Origin: Fictibacillus phosphorivorans
GTDB lineage: Bacteria; Bacillota; Bacilli; Bacillales; Fictibacillaceae
NCBI RefSeq assembly: GCF_001619875.1
Contig: NZ_LRFC01000038.1
Span: forward strand, 777,533 to 841,532
DNA length: 64,000 nucleotides
Direction of reading: 5' to 3'
The notes under the pieces: model-generated
Told to the model about the DNA's origin: nothing
Database searches by the model: none
What the model saw: the letters and a program-made list of their open reading frames with translations, nothing else
Position numbers and translations under genes: made by a program
Shown: piece by piece, positions 25,453 to 33,675 of the stretch
Layout: each line of letters opens with the position of its first letter
Numbering within the stretch: the stretch's first letter is position 1

Positions 25453-26421
25453 GTGGAAACGTTAAAAAAAGGCACACTTGCAGGCTTGAAAACCACTTGG
25501 ACGCTCGGGAAAATCATCTTTCCCGTAACATTAATCATTACGTTACTCAGTCATACTCCTGTATTGGATTGGATCATTGCATTCTTGTCACCCGCAATGA
25601 AATGGATCGGCCTTCCGGGTGAAGCGGCGATTCCGCTTGTACTCGGGAACTTTCTTAACCTTTATGCCGGAATAGGCGGTATTTTAACACTTGATTCATT
25701 AACGGTTCAGGATGTATTTATTCTGGCTGTTATGCTTTCGTTCTCTCATAACCTTTTTATAGAATCAGGTGTTGCAGCGAGCGTTGGCATTAAACTATGG
25801 GTGATTTTGCTTGTTCGCATCGGGTTAGCGCTGTTCTCAGCTTTTATGATCAACCTTTTATGGGATGGCGGAACGGAAAAAGCGCAATACGGCTTTATGC
25901 CTAAGCCGGAAGCTGCACCAAGCGGCTGGGGAGAAATCACGCTCACCGCGCTTGAAAAAGCATCTCTTGGCATTCTGCAGCTGGCACTGATTGTGATTCC
26001 TCTTATGATCATCATGCAATTTATGAAAGACAAAGGCTGGCTGAACAAGTTTTCGAACTGGATGGCACCTGCTATGAAACTTTTAGGAATGAAAGAAAAC
26101 ACGTCCATGACAATGGCTGCTGGCCTAACGATCGGTCTTGCGTATGGAGCTGGTGTAATGATGCAGGCAGCGAAGGAAGACGGCGTATCAAAGAAAGATT
26201 TGTATCTAGCTTTTATTTTTCTTGTAAGCTGTCATGCTGTTGTAGAAGATACGCTTGTTTTTATTCCGCTAGGTATTCCGGTGCTTCCGCTCTTGATCAT
26301 TAGAGTCGTCACCGCAATCGTATTAACTATTGTCGTAGCCTATTTCTGGAACAAAATGGAGCGGAAAAATCGTTTAACAAGAGAGGAATTTCAACATGAA
26401 ACGCGACACCATACTATTTGA
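25453..26421 (+). CDS. yvoD: Nucleoside recognition (Gate) domain membrane protein, YvoD-like
   Basis: A 322-residue protein with about eight hydrophobic segments in two similar halves, each related to the nucleoside-recognition/Gate domain also found in SpmA and SpmB. Function is unknown; transport of a small molecule is likely from the fold. The start is GTG 25453, with GGAGG 10 bases upstream. Its last 26 bases overlap ppaX. The position between lgt and ppaX is that of B. subtilis yvoD. Confidence 0.85.
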   Translation: METLKKGTLAGLKTTWTLGKIIFPVTLIITLLSHTPVLDWIIAFLSPAMKWIGLPGEAAIPLVLGNFLNLYAGIGGILTLDSLTVQDVFILAVMLSFSHNLFIESGVAASVGIKLWVILLVRIGLALFSAFMINLLWDGGTEKAQYGFMPKPEAAPSGWGEITLTALEKASLGILQLALIVIPLMIIMQFMKDKGWLNKFSNWMAPAMKLLGMKENTSMTMAAGLTIGLAYGAGVMMQAAKEDGVSKKDLYLAFIFLVSCHAVVEDTLVFIPLGIPVLPLLIIRVVTAIVLTIVVAYFWNKMERKNRLTREEFQHETRHHTI

Positions 26422-27037
26422 TTTAGACGGAACATTGATTAATACAAATGAACTGATCATCGCTTCTTTTCTATATACACTGGATAAACATTTTCCAGAG
26501 CAGTACAACCGTGAGCATATCCTTCCGTTAATGGGGATGCCGCTTGTAGAAACGATGGAGCTCTTCGACAAGGAAAAAGTGCAAGACTTGGTCCAAACAT
26601 ACCGTGAACATAATATCTCTCATCATGATGAGCTTGTAACAGAGTTTGAAGGAGTTTTTAAAACGGTCGAAGAATTGTATAAAAAGGGTTATAAACTGGG
26701 CATTGTAACGACTAAAATGAGAAATACCGTCGAGATGGGTTTGAGACTTGTTGGACTCGACAAATTTTTTCAAACGGTTGTTACGCTTGATGATGTTGAA
26801 AAAGCGAAGCCAGATCCAGAGCCGATCCAAAAAGCGCTTGCACTGCTGGATTCAACGCCAGAACGCGCCATCATGGTAGGCGATAGCAAATATGACATCT
26901 TAGCTGGTCAGAATGCAGGAACACAAACAGCGGGTGTGGCATGGACCATTCGCGGCAACGACTATTTGCAGCAGTTTAATCCAGATTTCATGCTGAATGA
27001 AATGACGGATTTGCTGGATGTTTTAGGAGAGAGATAA
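26396..27037 (+). CDS. ppaX: Pyrophosphatase PpaX, HAD superfamily
   Basis: PpaX (213 residues) hydrolyses the pyrophosphate made when HprK dephosphorylates HPr by phosphorolysis, so its operon position with hprK is functional. HAD motif I is FDLDGTL (Asp9 nucleophile, Asp11), motif II lies in IVTTKMRN, and motif IV is [19 protein letters not shown] 26396 lies inside the end of yvoD with GAGAGGAA upstream, suggesting coupled translation. Confidence 0.94.
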   Translation: MKRDTILFDLDGTLINTNELIIASFLYTLDKHFPEQYNREHILPLMGMPLVETMELFDKEKVQDLVQTYREHNISHHDELVTEFEGVFKTVEELYKKGYKLGIVTTKMRNTVEMGLRLVGLDKFFQTVVTLDDVEKAKPDPEPIQKALALLDSTPERAIMVGDSKYDILAGQNAGTQTAGVAWTIRGNDYLQQFNPDFMLNEMTDLLDVLGER

Positions 27038-27553
27038 TTGCGTAATACAGAGCGTTATCCGGTTAATGGAAGAAACTCGTTGTACCAGGTGTATGATACG
27101 GTACCTTTCTGGAAAGTTGTGAAAAATTTCATTGCGATTCAGGTCGCTCGTTATACGCCATTCTTACCCGTTAAGAATTGGCTGTACCGTACGTTTTTGA
27201 AGATGAAAGTCGGTGAAGGAACGGCTTTTGCCTTGATGGTCATGCCAGATATCATGTTTCCTGAACGAATTACGGTAGGAAAGAACTGCGTGATCGGCTA
27301 TAACACAACGATTTTAGCTCATGAATATCTAATAAAAGAATACCGCCTTGGTGATGTGATTGTGGGTGATGAAGTGATGATCGGTGCGAATTCCACGATT
27401 CTGCCTGGAGTCACGATCGGTGATGGTGCGATCGTATCGGCCGGAACACTCGTCCACAAAAATGTCCCAGAAGGTTCTTTCGTTGGCGGCAATCCGATGC
27501 AGGTTATTTATACAAAAGAAGAGCGTTCAAAGAGGGAAATGGAAAACAGCTAG
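27038..27553 (+). CDS. yvoF: Hexapeptide-repeat acyltransferase, YvoF-like
   Basis: This 171-residue protein carries a left-handed beta-helix of the hexapeptide acetyltransferase type (ITVGKNCVIGYNTTILAHEY..., GDEVMIGANSTILPGVTIGDGAIVSAGTL). The usual active-site His may be that in ILAHEY. The N-terminal 60 residues resemble YvoF rather than maltose acetyltransferase; the acceptor is unknown. The start is TTG 27038, in the base after the ppaX stop, with GGAGAGA just upstream. It closes the hprK operon. Confidence 0.88.
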   Translation: MRNTERYPVNGRNSLYQVYDTVPFWKVVKNFIAIQVARYTPFLPVKNWLYRTFLKMKVGEGTAFALMVMPDIMFPERITVGKNCVIGYNTTILAHEYLIKEYRLGDVIVGDEVMIGANSTILPGVTIGDGAIVSAGTLVHKNVPEGSFVGGNPMQVIYTKEERSKREMENS

Positions 27554-27575
27554 AAATTTGTCGGAAGTTCCCCTC

Positions 27576-27604
27576 TTGGGTTTTCTTGTATTTAGTCGTA
27601 TACT
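27576..27604 (+). promoter_or_regulatory. Promoter of the 196-residue hypothetical gene
   Basis: -35 TTGGGT (27576-27581), 17-base spacer, -10 TATACT (27599-27604), about 40 bases before the coding start. Confidence 0.65.
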
Positions 27605-27642
27605 AAAAACAGGCAAAAAAGCGAAAGCTGGAGGCGCATACT

Positions 27643-28233
27643 ATGAGAAGGAAATCATTCTCGATCGTTTTTCTGAAAAATACTTTTAAAATTGGACACC
27701 TTGTAGAAGACAGCTGTCAAACTCAGCATGCACCGAAAGCATCACATCCACAAAATAAGGCCGAACAATTGGCTGCCCGCGATACCTATCGTTTCCGGAC
27801 GGCTGTGTCAAAAATGAAAGGCCACGGTCTTGTTAAGCATTATGAACTTCAAAGCCAACGGGCTAAGCTAGTTTTTTACGGCGACTATTCTACCTACAAA
27901 CGGAACGTACCTCATATTGCGTTTACACGCGAACATTTTCAACACTACTTTGGAACAGAAGACTTAATCTGTGAATTTCTCCTTGATACTTCTATTTATT
28001 TATTTAAAGAACTCCATTTTTTAAACGAGATCCAATTGGATATTCCAAGTCACGGCAAAATGTATACAGTCGAACTGACGCGTCAAGAGCTGGATGATTA
28101 CATGAAGTGTGATCTGGCAGAAATGAAAGATGGCCATCACCATCGGTTTTTCTACATTTACCGGGACGAAGAATTGGATCAGTTTACGAATCAATTTGTT
28201 AAGGTCAAGCGTTTAAGACGCAAAAAACTATAA
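27643..28233 (+). CDS. Hypothetical protein, 196 residues
   Basis: I do not recognise this protein. It has no clear signal peptide or membrane segment, though residues 5-15 are hydrophobic. It is rich in His, Tyr and Phe (AFTREHFQHYFGTED, DGHHHRFFYIYRDEE) and ends in a basic tail (VKRLRRKKL). The middle part looks alpha/beta. TGGAGGCG lies 8 bases before ATG 27643; a promoter and a terminator flank it, so it is a single-gene unit. It follows the hprK operon. Confidence 0.75.
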   Translation: MRRKSFSIVFLKNTFKIGHLVEDSCQTQHAPKASHPQNKAEQLAARDTYRFRTAVSKMKGHGLVKHYELQSQRAKLVFYGDYSTYKRNVPHIAFTREHFQHYFGTEDLICEFLLDTSIYLFKELHFLNEIQLDIPSHGKMYTVELTRQELDDYMKCDLAEMKDGHHHRFFYIYRDEELDQFTNQFVKVKRLRRKKL

Positions 28234-28241
28234 CTTAAGTA

Positions 28242-28284
28242 AAACTGGCGCCCAAACGTCTTGTGATGGGTTCCAGTTTTTTTG
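28242..28284 (+). terminator. Terminator of the 196-residue gene
   Basis: AACTGG-CG-CCCA pairs with TGGG-TT-CCAGTT (28242-28254, 28267-28278), followed by seven T. Confidence 0.9.
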
Positions 28285-28339
28285 TTGTGTGAGGACGGGT
28301 GAAATAGCGAGTAAGTGGCTAGTAGCGGCTAGCGAAATT

Positions 28340-28448
28340 TGTCGAGGCTTGTAGACTCGTGGATAAACAGTCAAAACTTGTGGATTGAGCACCCAAATTT
28401 ATGGATTCAGCCTTAAAACTTTTGGATTCAGCACTAAAACTTGTGGAT
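28340..28448. repeat. Tandem array A, 21-bp period, about five units
   Basis: The motif TGGAT recurs with its last base at 28364, 28385, 28406, 28427 and 28448, exactly 21 bases apart. Unit consensus is roughly AAAACTTGTGGATTCAGCAC. A further decayed unit precedes 28358. It lies between a terminator and the symporter promoter region. Confidence 0.9.
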
Positions 28449-28590
28449 TCATGGCTCCCTATGAGCGAAACCACCTTGTATTGGCAACCGCTAAGCAACA
28501 AAATAAGTAGCTTTTCCAAAAAAAATCTATTTCTTTTGTCGAAAAATGTCTTTATAATAAAAATGTTCCTTTTTTAAATTTTAAAAATAT

Positions 28591-28604
28591 TGAAAGCGTT
28601 TTTA
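28591..28604 (+). promoter_or_regulatory. cre (CcpA) site before the symporter
   Basis: TGAAAGCGTTTTTA matches 13 of 14 positions of the consensus TGWAANCGNTNWCA. It lies 31 bases before the coding start, where bound CcpA with HPr-Ser-P or Crh-Ser-P would repress transcription. Confidence 0.7.
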
Positions 28605-28634
28605 CATCAAGATAAGACAGGAGGAAAACTGAAT

Positions 28635-30104
28635 ATGGATTTTGGAGTTATCTTTTCAATTAGTCTTTATATGATCGGCATGGTGCTGATCGGATTGTAC
28701 GCGTATCGCAAGACCGATAACCTCACGGACTATATGCTAGGCGGCAGAAACCTTGGGCCGGCTGTTACGGCACTTAGTGCAGGTGCATCAGACATGAGCG
28801 GATGGCTGTTGATGGGTCTTCCGGGTGCGATGTACGTTTCAGGGTTGAGTGCAGGGTGGATTGTGATCGGTTTGTGTGCAGGTGCTTATTTAAACTGGTT
28901 ATTTGTCGCACCTCGTCTCAGAACGTATACAGAAGTGTCAAACAACTCTATAACGATTCCGGATTATTTTGAGAATCGTTTTAAGGACACATCTCGCATT
29001 TTAAGAATTACATCTGCTTTAGTCATCGTGATCTTTTTTACCTTTTATTCATCGTCTGGTATGGTAGCCGGCGGTCAGCTTTTTGAAACAGCGTTTGGTC
29101 TGAACTACATGTGGGGAATTCTACTTACTGCTGGAGTAGTTATTATTTATACGTTATTTGGCGGTTTTTTAGCGGTAAGCTATACGGACTTTGTCCAAGG
29201 AACCATCATGTTTGTAGCGCTCATTTTAGTTCCGCTCGTTGCTATTTTAAAAGTTGGAGGATGGGATGCTTCGTTTAACGAAATCGAGAGCATCAGCCCA
29301 ACTCTGCTTGATGCCTTCACAGGGACAAGCTTGATCGGCATTATCTCACTGCTAGCTTGGGGATTAGGTTATTTCGGCCAGCCGCATATTATTGTTCGTT
29401 TTATGGCGATCACGTCTGTAAAAGAAATGAAGAGCGCAAGACGAATCGGAATGGGATGGATGATTTTCTCCATTGTTGGAGCGATGTTTACAGGTCTTGT
29501 GGGGATTGCTTATTTTAATCAAGCTGGTGCTCCGTTAGGTGAGGCGAAAGCGGAAACCGTATTCATTATATTATCAGAAGTATTGTTCCACCCGATTATT
29601 ACAGGATTCTTGTTAGCTGCGATCTTAGCTGCTGTTATGAGCACGATTTCTTCTCAGCTGCTCGTAACATCAAGTGCTTTAACAGAAGATTTTTATAAAG
29701 CATTCGTAAAACGCTCTGCTTCTGATAAGGAGCTTGTGCTAGTAGGGCGCTTAGCTGTTCTGGCGGTTGCCGTGATCGCTTTTGTCATGGCACTGAACCC
29801 AAGTGAAACGATTCTGAATCTAGTAGGCTATGCATGGGCTGGATTTGGTGCAGCGTTCGGACCGGTCGTATTGTTTAGCCTATATTGGAAACGAATGACG
29901 AAGTGGGCAGCATTTGCTGGTATCGTAGTCGGAGCTGCAACAGTTATCGTTTGGGAGCTGATCCCAGCGTTTGCAGATGTATATGAAATCATCCCAGGTT
30001 TCATCGCATGTGCCCTAACCATTGTGGTTGTGAGCTTGATGACGAAGGCACCTAGCGCTATCATTCAAGAAGAGTTTGAGGAAACGAAGCGTTTAGTAAG
30101 TTAA
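28635..30104 (+). CDS. putP: Sodium/proline symporter, PutP/OpuE family
   Basis: A 489-residue sodium:solute symporter with about 13 membrane segments. The family signature is seen as GRNLGPAVTALSAGASDMSGWLLMG in the first helices and as AWGLGYFGQPHIIVRFMAI in the centre, both typical of PutP and OpuE. It imports proline with Na+, for use as nutrient or osmoprotectant; sequence alone does not decide between the two. I start at ATG 28635 (CAGGAGG upstream). The cre-like site suggests carbon control, which would favour a catabolic role. A perfect terminator follows. Confidence 0.9.
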   Translation: MDFGVIFSISLYMIGMVLIGLYAYRKTDNLTDYMLGGRNLGPAVTALSAGASDMSGWLLMGLPGAMYVSGLSAGWIVIGLCAGAYLNWLFVAPRLRTYTEVSNNSITIPDYFENRFKDTSRILRITSALVIVIFFTFYSSSGMVAGGQLFETAFGLNYMWGILLTAGVVIIYTLFGGFLAVSYTDFVQGTIMFVALILVPLVAILKVGGWDASFNEIESISPTLLDAFTGTSLIGIISLLAWGLGYFGQPHIIVRFMAITSVKEMKSARRIGMGWMIFSIVGAMFTGLVGIAYFNQAGAPLGEAKAETVFIILSEVLFHPIITGFLLAAILAAVMSTISSQLLVTSSALTEDFYKAFVKRSASDKELVLVGRLAVLAVAVIAFVMALNPSETILNLVGYAWAGFGAAFGPVVLFSLYWKRMTKWAAFAGIVVGAATVIVWELIPAFADVYEIIPGFIACALTIVVVSLMTKAPSAIIQEEFEETKRLVS

Positions 30105-30117
30105 TAGAGTGAAGGAC

Positions 30118-30155
30118 ACTGACCAGTATATGCTTATATTGGTCAGTTTTTTTTG
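30118..30155 (+). terminator. Terminator of the symporter gene
   Basis: ACTGACCA-G-TATA pairs with TATA-T-TGGTCAGT, followed by eight T. Confidence 0.93.
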
Positions 30156-30230
30156 TTAGGGTAAAAGGTATAAGGGGCTTGCCACTATATCAAATTAGAT
30201 AATAAATAATAAATGGGGGAGGGGTTTGTT

Positions 30231-30682
30231 TTGAAAATTAAATACTCACTTATTGAGTCATTGCCAAAGGATGAGATCTTAGAAGGTATACTTGCTCTTC
30301 ATCACAACATATTTGGTGATTCGAGCGACCTTCTTTCCAAAATGAATCTAAACCTCATTTAACCATTGTTGTTGCTCGGCATGATGACGTCTTAATTGGC
30401 TATAAAATCGGATATGAGCTGAATCAAAGCAAGTATTACAGCTGGCTAGGAGGCGTGGACTCTACTTATAGAGGACACGGAGTTGCTGCAAAGCTAATGA
30501 ATCTGCAGCATATGTATCTAAAAGAAAAAGGCTATTCTGTTGTGCAAACCAAAACGATGAACAAGTGGCGCGGTATGTTACTTTTAAATATTAAAAGTGG
30601 TTTTGATGTGATTGAAACATACACGAATGAAGAAGGGTTGCTTAAAATCATTTTGGAAAAAAGTAGCATCTCCCGCATATGA
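30231..30682 (+). pseudogene. GNAT acetyltransferase with a frameshift
   Basis: A TTG start at 30231 after GGGGGAGGGG opens a frame that stops at 30360-30362 (43 codons, ending ...LLSKMNLNLI). From about 30342 the continuation is in another frame and reads ...TIVVARHDDVLIGYKIGYEL, then GGVDSTYRGHGVAAKLMNLQ, a complete GNAT motif A. A missing base in the run ATGAATCT (30342-30349) explains the break; restoring one would give a protein of about 150 residues. Either a recent pseudogene or a sequencing error. The intact part from ATG 30455 lacks the N-terminal half of the fold. Confidence 0.8.
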
Positions 30683-30704
30683 TTGTATAAGCGGGGTGAA
30701 TGAC

Positions 30705-31013
30705 ATGGGTATAAAAGACAAAGTGAAGCAGTGGTTTTTAGGGCCGCTTTATACACAGGAGTCATTAATACCAGTTCATAATCGGGAACAGTTTACCCAC
30801 AGTTTGAACCTTGGGTGTCCGGTTATCTTTACGATGAGGGATGGCTATGGCTTAATTCTCTTTGATAAAAAAGAGCAGCTCGGGATTGTCTATGTAAAAG
30901 ATGTTTTCGGGATAAACGAGGATTATAGAAGATATTTTACATTGCCGGATCTGATCTCTTTTTTTAAGGATCATGTCAGTGGAGGAATTTCTTTTTATGC
31001 GTGGAATAGTTAG
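30705..31013 (+). CDS. Hypothetical protein, 102 residues
   Basis: No family is recognised. The protein is soluble, with a basic start (MGIKDKVKQWFLGPLY) and an alternating beta-rich centre (CPVIFTMRDGYGLILFDKKEQLGIVYVKDVF). GGGGTG precedes ATG 30705 at suitable distance. It follows the broken acetyltransferase by 22 bases, so the two were probably one transcript. A terminator lies behind it. Confidence 0.65.
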   Translation: MGIKDKVKQWFLGPLYTQESLIPVHNREQFTHSLNLGCPVIFTMRDGYGLILFDKKEQLGIVYVKDVFGINEDYRRYFTLPDLISFFKDHVSGGISFYAWNS

Positions 31014-31023
31014 TTAATGTGAG

Positions 31024-31054
31024 CAGCACCCCAATGAGAGGGGTGTTGTTTTTT
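31024..31054 (+). terminator. Terminator of the 102-residue gene
   Basis: GCACCCC pairs with GGGGTGT (31026-31032, 31040-31046) and is followed by T-rich sequence. Confidence 0.85.
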
Positions 31055-31081
31055 AAACCGTAAAGAAAGAGAGATTTAGGA

Positions 31082-31564
31082 ATGCCTATTATCGAACATC
31101 ATGAATTCATAAAAGCTTCACCAGAACGGTGCTTCGACCTTGCTCGAAACGTTGAAGTACACACAAAAACAACTTCTCATACAAAAGAAAGAGCAGTAGG
31201 AGGAGTAACGACAGGTCTAATGGAAAAAGGTGATTCTGTTACATGGGAGGCAGTGCATCTTGGCGTGAGACAAAGACTTACTGCAAAAATCGTCGAGATG
31301 GATCGCCCCCGTATGTTTGTAGACGTGATGGTAAAAGGAGCGTTTCACTCATTCGTTCACACGCACACCTTTGAACAGAAAGAGGGCGGAACGGTAATGG
31401 TGGACCACTTTCACTATACATCACCGTTAGGCATGATCGGCAGATTAGCAGATTGGCTGTTTTTAGAAAAATACATGACGAATTTTTTAGTGAGACGAGC
31501 AAAAGCATTAAAAGAGATAGCGGAAAGACCATACATAGAGGAAGGAAGCAGTGATAGAGAATGA
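31082..31564 (+). CDS. SRPBCC (START-like) domain protein
   Basis: The 160-residue protein has the SRPBCC fold pattern: an N-terminal IIEHHEFIKASPERCFDLARNVEVH, a beta-sheet with alternating charged and hydrophobic residues, and a long C-terminal helix (MTNFLVRRAKALKEIAERP). Such proteins bind hydrophobic ligands; similar ones are annotated as cell-division inhibitor-like or cyclase/dehydrase. No enzymatic residues can be assigned. ATG 31082 follows AGAGAGATTTAGG. It overlaps the next gene by four bases (ATGA), so the pair is translationally coupled. Confidence 0.78.
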   Translation: MPIIEHHEFIKASPERCFDLARNVEVHTKTTSHTKERAVGGVTTGLMEKGDSVTWEAVHLGVRQRLTAKIVEMDRPRMFVDVMVKGAFHSFVHTHTFEQKEGGTVMVDHFHYTSPLGMIGRLADWLFLEKYMTNFLVRRAKALKEIAERPYIEEGSSDRE

Positions 31565-32103
31565 AGATTGGACTGGTACGTCATTTTAAAGTGACACGAG
31601 GCTACCCGACTGAAAAGTGGATTACACCGTCCGAATTTGATCAGTGGATGAGAGAGTATGAAGCGTCAGATGTGGAAGAAACTGAGGTGGACTTAGGCGG
31701 AATTACTTGGCATCAATGCTATTCCAGCACGGTTAGACGAGCAGAAATTACCGCAGAAAAAATATATAATGGCGAGCTTATCAAAACAGATGAGCTTCGT
31801 GAAATTCCTGTGTATCCCTTTTTTAAACGAGATATCAAAATCCCGATGATTCTTTACCCTTTATGTATTCGCACAGCTTGGTTTTTTAACCATAAATCAC
31901 AGCTCGAGCGCAGAACCGATGTGGAGAAGCGCGTTTCCAAAGTTGTTGATCGAATCTTAGAAGGAAACGGCGAAAATACATTGGTAGTCAGTCATGGTGC
32001 ACTCATGATGTTTATGAGAAAAGAACTAATCCGAAGAGGCTTTAAAGGACCCAAATTAGGCAGACCGCAGAATGCGAAACTGTATTTGTTTGAGAAGATT
32101 TAG
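31561..32103 (+). CDS. Histidine phosphatase superfamily protein
   Basis: A 180-residue protein with the phosphohistidine motif VRHFK at the N-terminus (His8, where family members usually have RHGxT), a second catalytic segment CYSSTVRRAEITAEK and the late His in VVSHGALMMF. The fold is that of cofactor-dependent phosphoglycerate mutase and small phosphatases; the substrate is unknown. It overlaps the SRPBCC gene. A bidirectional terminator lies about 150 bases downstream. Confidence 0.83.
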   Translation: MKIGLVRHFKVTRGYPTEKWITPSEFDQWMREYEASDVEETEVDLGGITWHQCYSSTVRRAEITAEKIYNGELIKTDELREIPVYPFFKRDIKIPMILYPLCIRTAWFFNHKSQLERRTDVEKRVSKVVDRILEGNGENTLVVSHGALMMFMRKELIRRGFKGPKLGRPQNAKLYLFEKI

Positions 32104-32150
32104 AGCCGGCTTGCCTTACCAGTTGTGTCGAAAAGCGTTTAAATATTTTT

Positions 32151-32220
32151 ATCCATGAAATTATTGCCCTTATCCGTGAATTTATTTGGAATTACCGTGA
32201 ATAAAGAATGGATTACCGTG
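32151..32220. repeat. Tandem array B, 21-bp period, four units
   Basis: Units beginning ATCCATGA, ATCCGTGA, TACCGTGA and TACCGTGG start at 32151, 32172, 32193 and 32214, exactly 21 bases apart. The array lies between two convergent genes. The core CCGTGAA is the reverse complement of TTCACGG, the core of the arrays at 41482 and 63926. Confidence 0.88.
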
Positions 32221-32257
32221 GAATTTTTCGAATTTTACTTGCATACACAAACGGAAA

Positions 32258-32301
32258 GCTGGCTAATACACCTATCAAACAGGTGAGTGAGCCAGCATTT
32301 T
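32258..32301. terminator. Bidirectional terminator between convergent genes
   Basis: GCTGGCT / AGCCAGC (32258-32264, 32290-32296) encloses an inner stem CACCT / AGGTG. T-rich sequence lies on the plus-strand side and A-rich sequence before it, so it can serve both directions. Confidence 0.75.
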
Positions 32302-32318
32302 GTATTTCATTATAAAAT

Positions 32319-33335
32319 TTATTGAGCAGATTGATAAAAATCGACCATCATCTCGTAACTCATTGGCCCGATATGCTTTTGTTTAATGATTCCTTTTTTA
32401 TCAATGATAAAAGTTGTTGGAATGGTGACCGTTTTGTACGTATTTCCTACTTTTCCATCCGGATCTAATAAAACAGGAAAGTTCAGCTTATATTCCTTTG
32501 CAAATTTCTTTACTTCTTTTTCAGAATCGCTGTCAGTCAAGTTTACCGCGAGTACTTCTACGTTCTTTGAAGAATAATCTTTATAAAAACGAACCATTTC
32601 TGGCATTTCTGCACGACATGGTGGGCACCATGTTGCCCAGAGGTTAACAAACACGACTTTTCCCTTTAAGTCAGAAAGTCTCACCTTATCTCCTGCAATT
32701 GTTGTTAGTTCAAAATCAGGTGCAGCGTTTCCATTTTTGATGCCAGATGCAGCCGTTGAAACAGCTTCCTCTTTCTTGCCTCCAAGCGGGGTATTGGTAA
32801 GGACAGAAAAAAAGAGTGCGGTTACAAGCATAGATAACACGGTTTTTCGTAACTCAAATGAGCCTGCCGTATACAAATAGATGGAGAGGATTGAAAAAAA
32901 CAGTGAAATTAACCCGTCTGCTAAAAGTTTAGTAGCGGCAAAATGCGCTCCATAATAAAAAGAAAAGAAGATGGTGAGAGCTAATATTCCTGTGTAAAAT
33001 ACTCTGCTCCGGTCTAGATCTCTTTTTCCAGAAGTCCATAATAGATAAACAACAGAAACGATTATGCCGAGAACAAGGCATGTTTCTCCTCCGTTAAAAT
33101 ACAGAATGTTAAACGGCTGTTTAACAATTAATAGGGGATGCAGCACCGCATAGCTGAGTTTCCATACGAACCAGCACAGTACGACAGCATGGCTTAACAC
33201 GTCCATTAGCTGCTTTTTATCTGATTCTTTTCTAAGTTTTACATGAATGATTCCATACGCGATCAATGCTGAGCCTAAAATCGCCAACCACACCATTTTT
33301 ACAGGAAATGATCCAATCGATAAGTAATTTTCCAT
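32319..33335 (-). CDS. Membrane-anchored thioredoxin-like protein (TlpA/ResA type) with a polytopic N-terminal domain
   Basis: A 338-residue two-part protein. Residues 1-190 form six or seven hydrophobic segments with few charged residues; the first (SIGSFPVKMVWLAILGSALI) recalls the start of Lgt proteins. Residues 200-338 form a thioredoxin-like domain with APDFELTTIAGDKVRLSDLKGK, the active site WATWCPPCRAEMP and the cis-Pro segment IPTTFIIDKKG. The enzyme domain should lie outside the membrane and reduce disulfides, as ResA and CcmG do in cytochrome c maturation. ATG 33335 is the start. It is unrelated to its neighbours. Confidence 0.85.
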   Translation of the reverse strand: MENYLSIGSFPVKMVWLAILGSALIAYGIIHVKLRKESDKKQLMDVLSHAVVLCWFVWKLSYAVLHPLLIVKQPFNILYFNGGETCLVLGIIVSVVYLLWTSGKRDLDRSRVFYTGILALTIFFSFYYGAHFAATKLLADGLISLFFSILSIYLYTAGSFELRKTVLSMLVTALFFSVLTNTPLGGKKEEAVSTAASGIKNGNAAPDFELTTIAGDKVRLSDLKGKVVFVNLWATWCPPCRAEMPEMVRFYKDYSSKNVEVLAVNLTDSDSEKEVKKFAKEYKLNFPVLLDPDGKVGNTYKTVTIPTTFIIDKKGIIKQKHIGPMSYEMMVDFYQSAQ

Positions 33336-33506
33336 CTAAACACCCGCCTAAACTTGTCCTTTATATTAAACTTTATCAAATTTTTATGCTTTTTATGCCT
33401 GTTTTGCTATATGAAGATGAAAGATTGGAATGGGTGTACGCATAGAAAGTACATATTAGCGGGCTGTGTTTCTGAGCCATACAGCGTTATATATGGAAAA
33501 ATTAAT

Positions 33507-33600
33507 TTCACATTAATTTTAATATATTCACGTTATTTCATTTATTTTCACATTAATCCCAATAATTTCACGTTATTTCGATTAATTTCACGATAGCGAA
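33507..33600. repeat. Tandem array C, 20-bp period, five units
   Basis: TTCAC recurs at 33507, 33527, 33547, 33567 and 33587, exactly 20 bases apart. Units alternate between TTCACATTAAT and TTCACGTTATT, giving a 40-base higher-order period. The rest of the gap 33336-33506 holds no gene that I can support. Confidence 0.92.
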
Positions 33601-33629
33601 TTTAATAGAAATTCCTGCTGTTCCAGACA

Positions 33630-33669
33630 CAAAAAATCGGCAAAGGCCCAGGAAACAGCCTTCACCGAT
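33630..33669 (-). terminator. Terminator of the Ca2+/H+ antiporter gene
   Basis: ATCGG-CAAAGGC (33636-33647) and GCCTT-CACCGAT (33658-33669) pair with one internal mismatch; six T follow on the minus strand. Confidence 0.88.
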
Positions 33670-33675
33670 CTGTTA

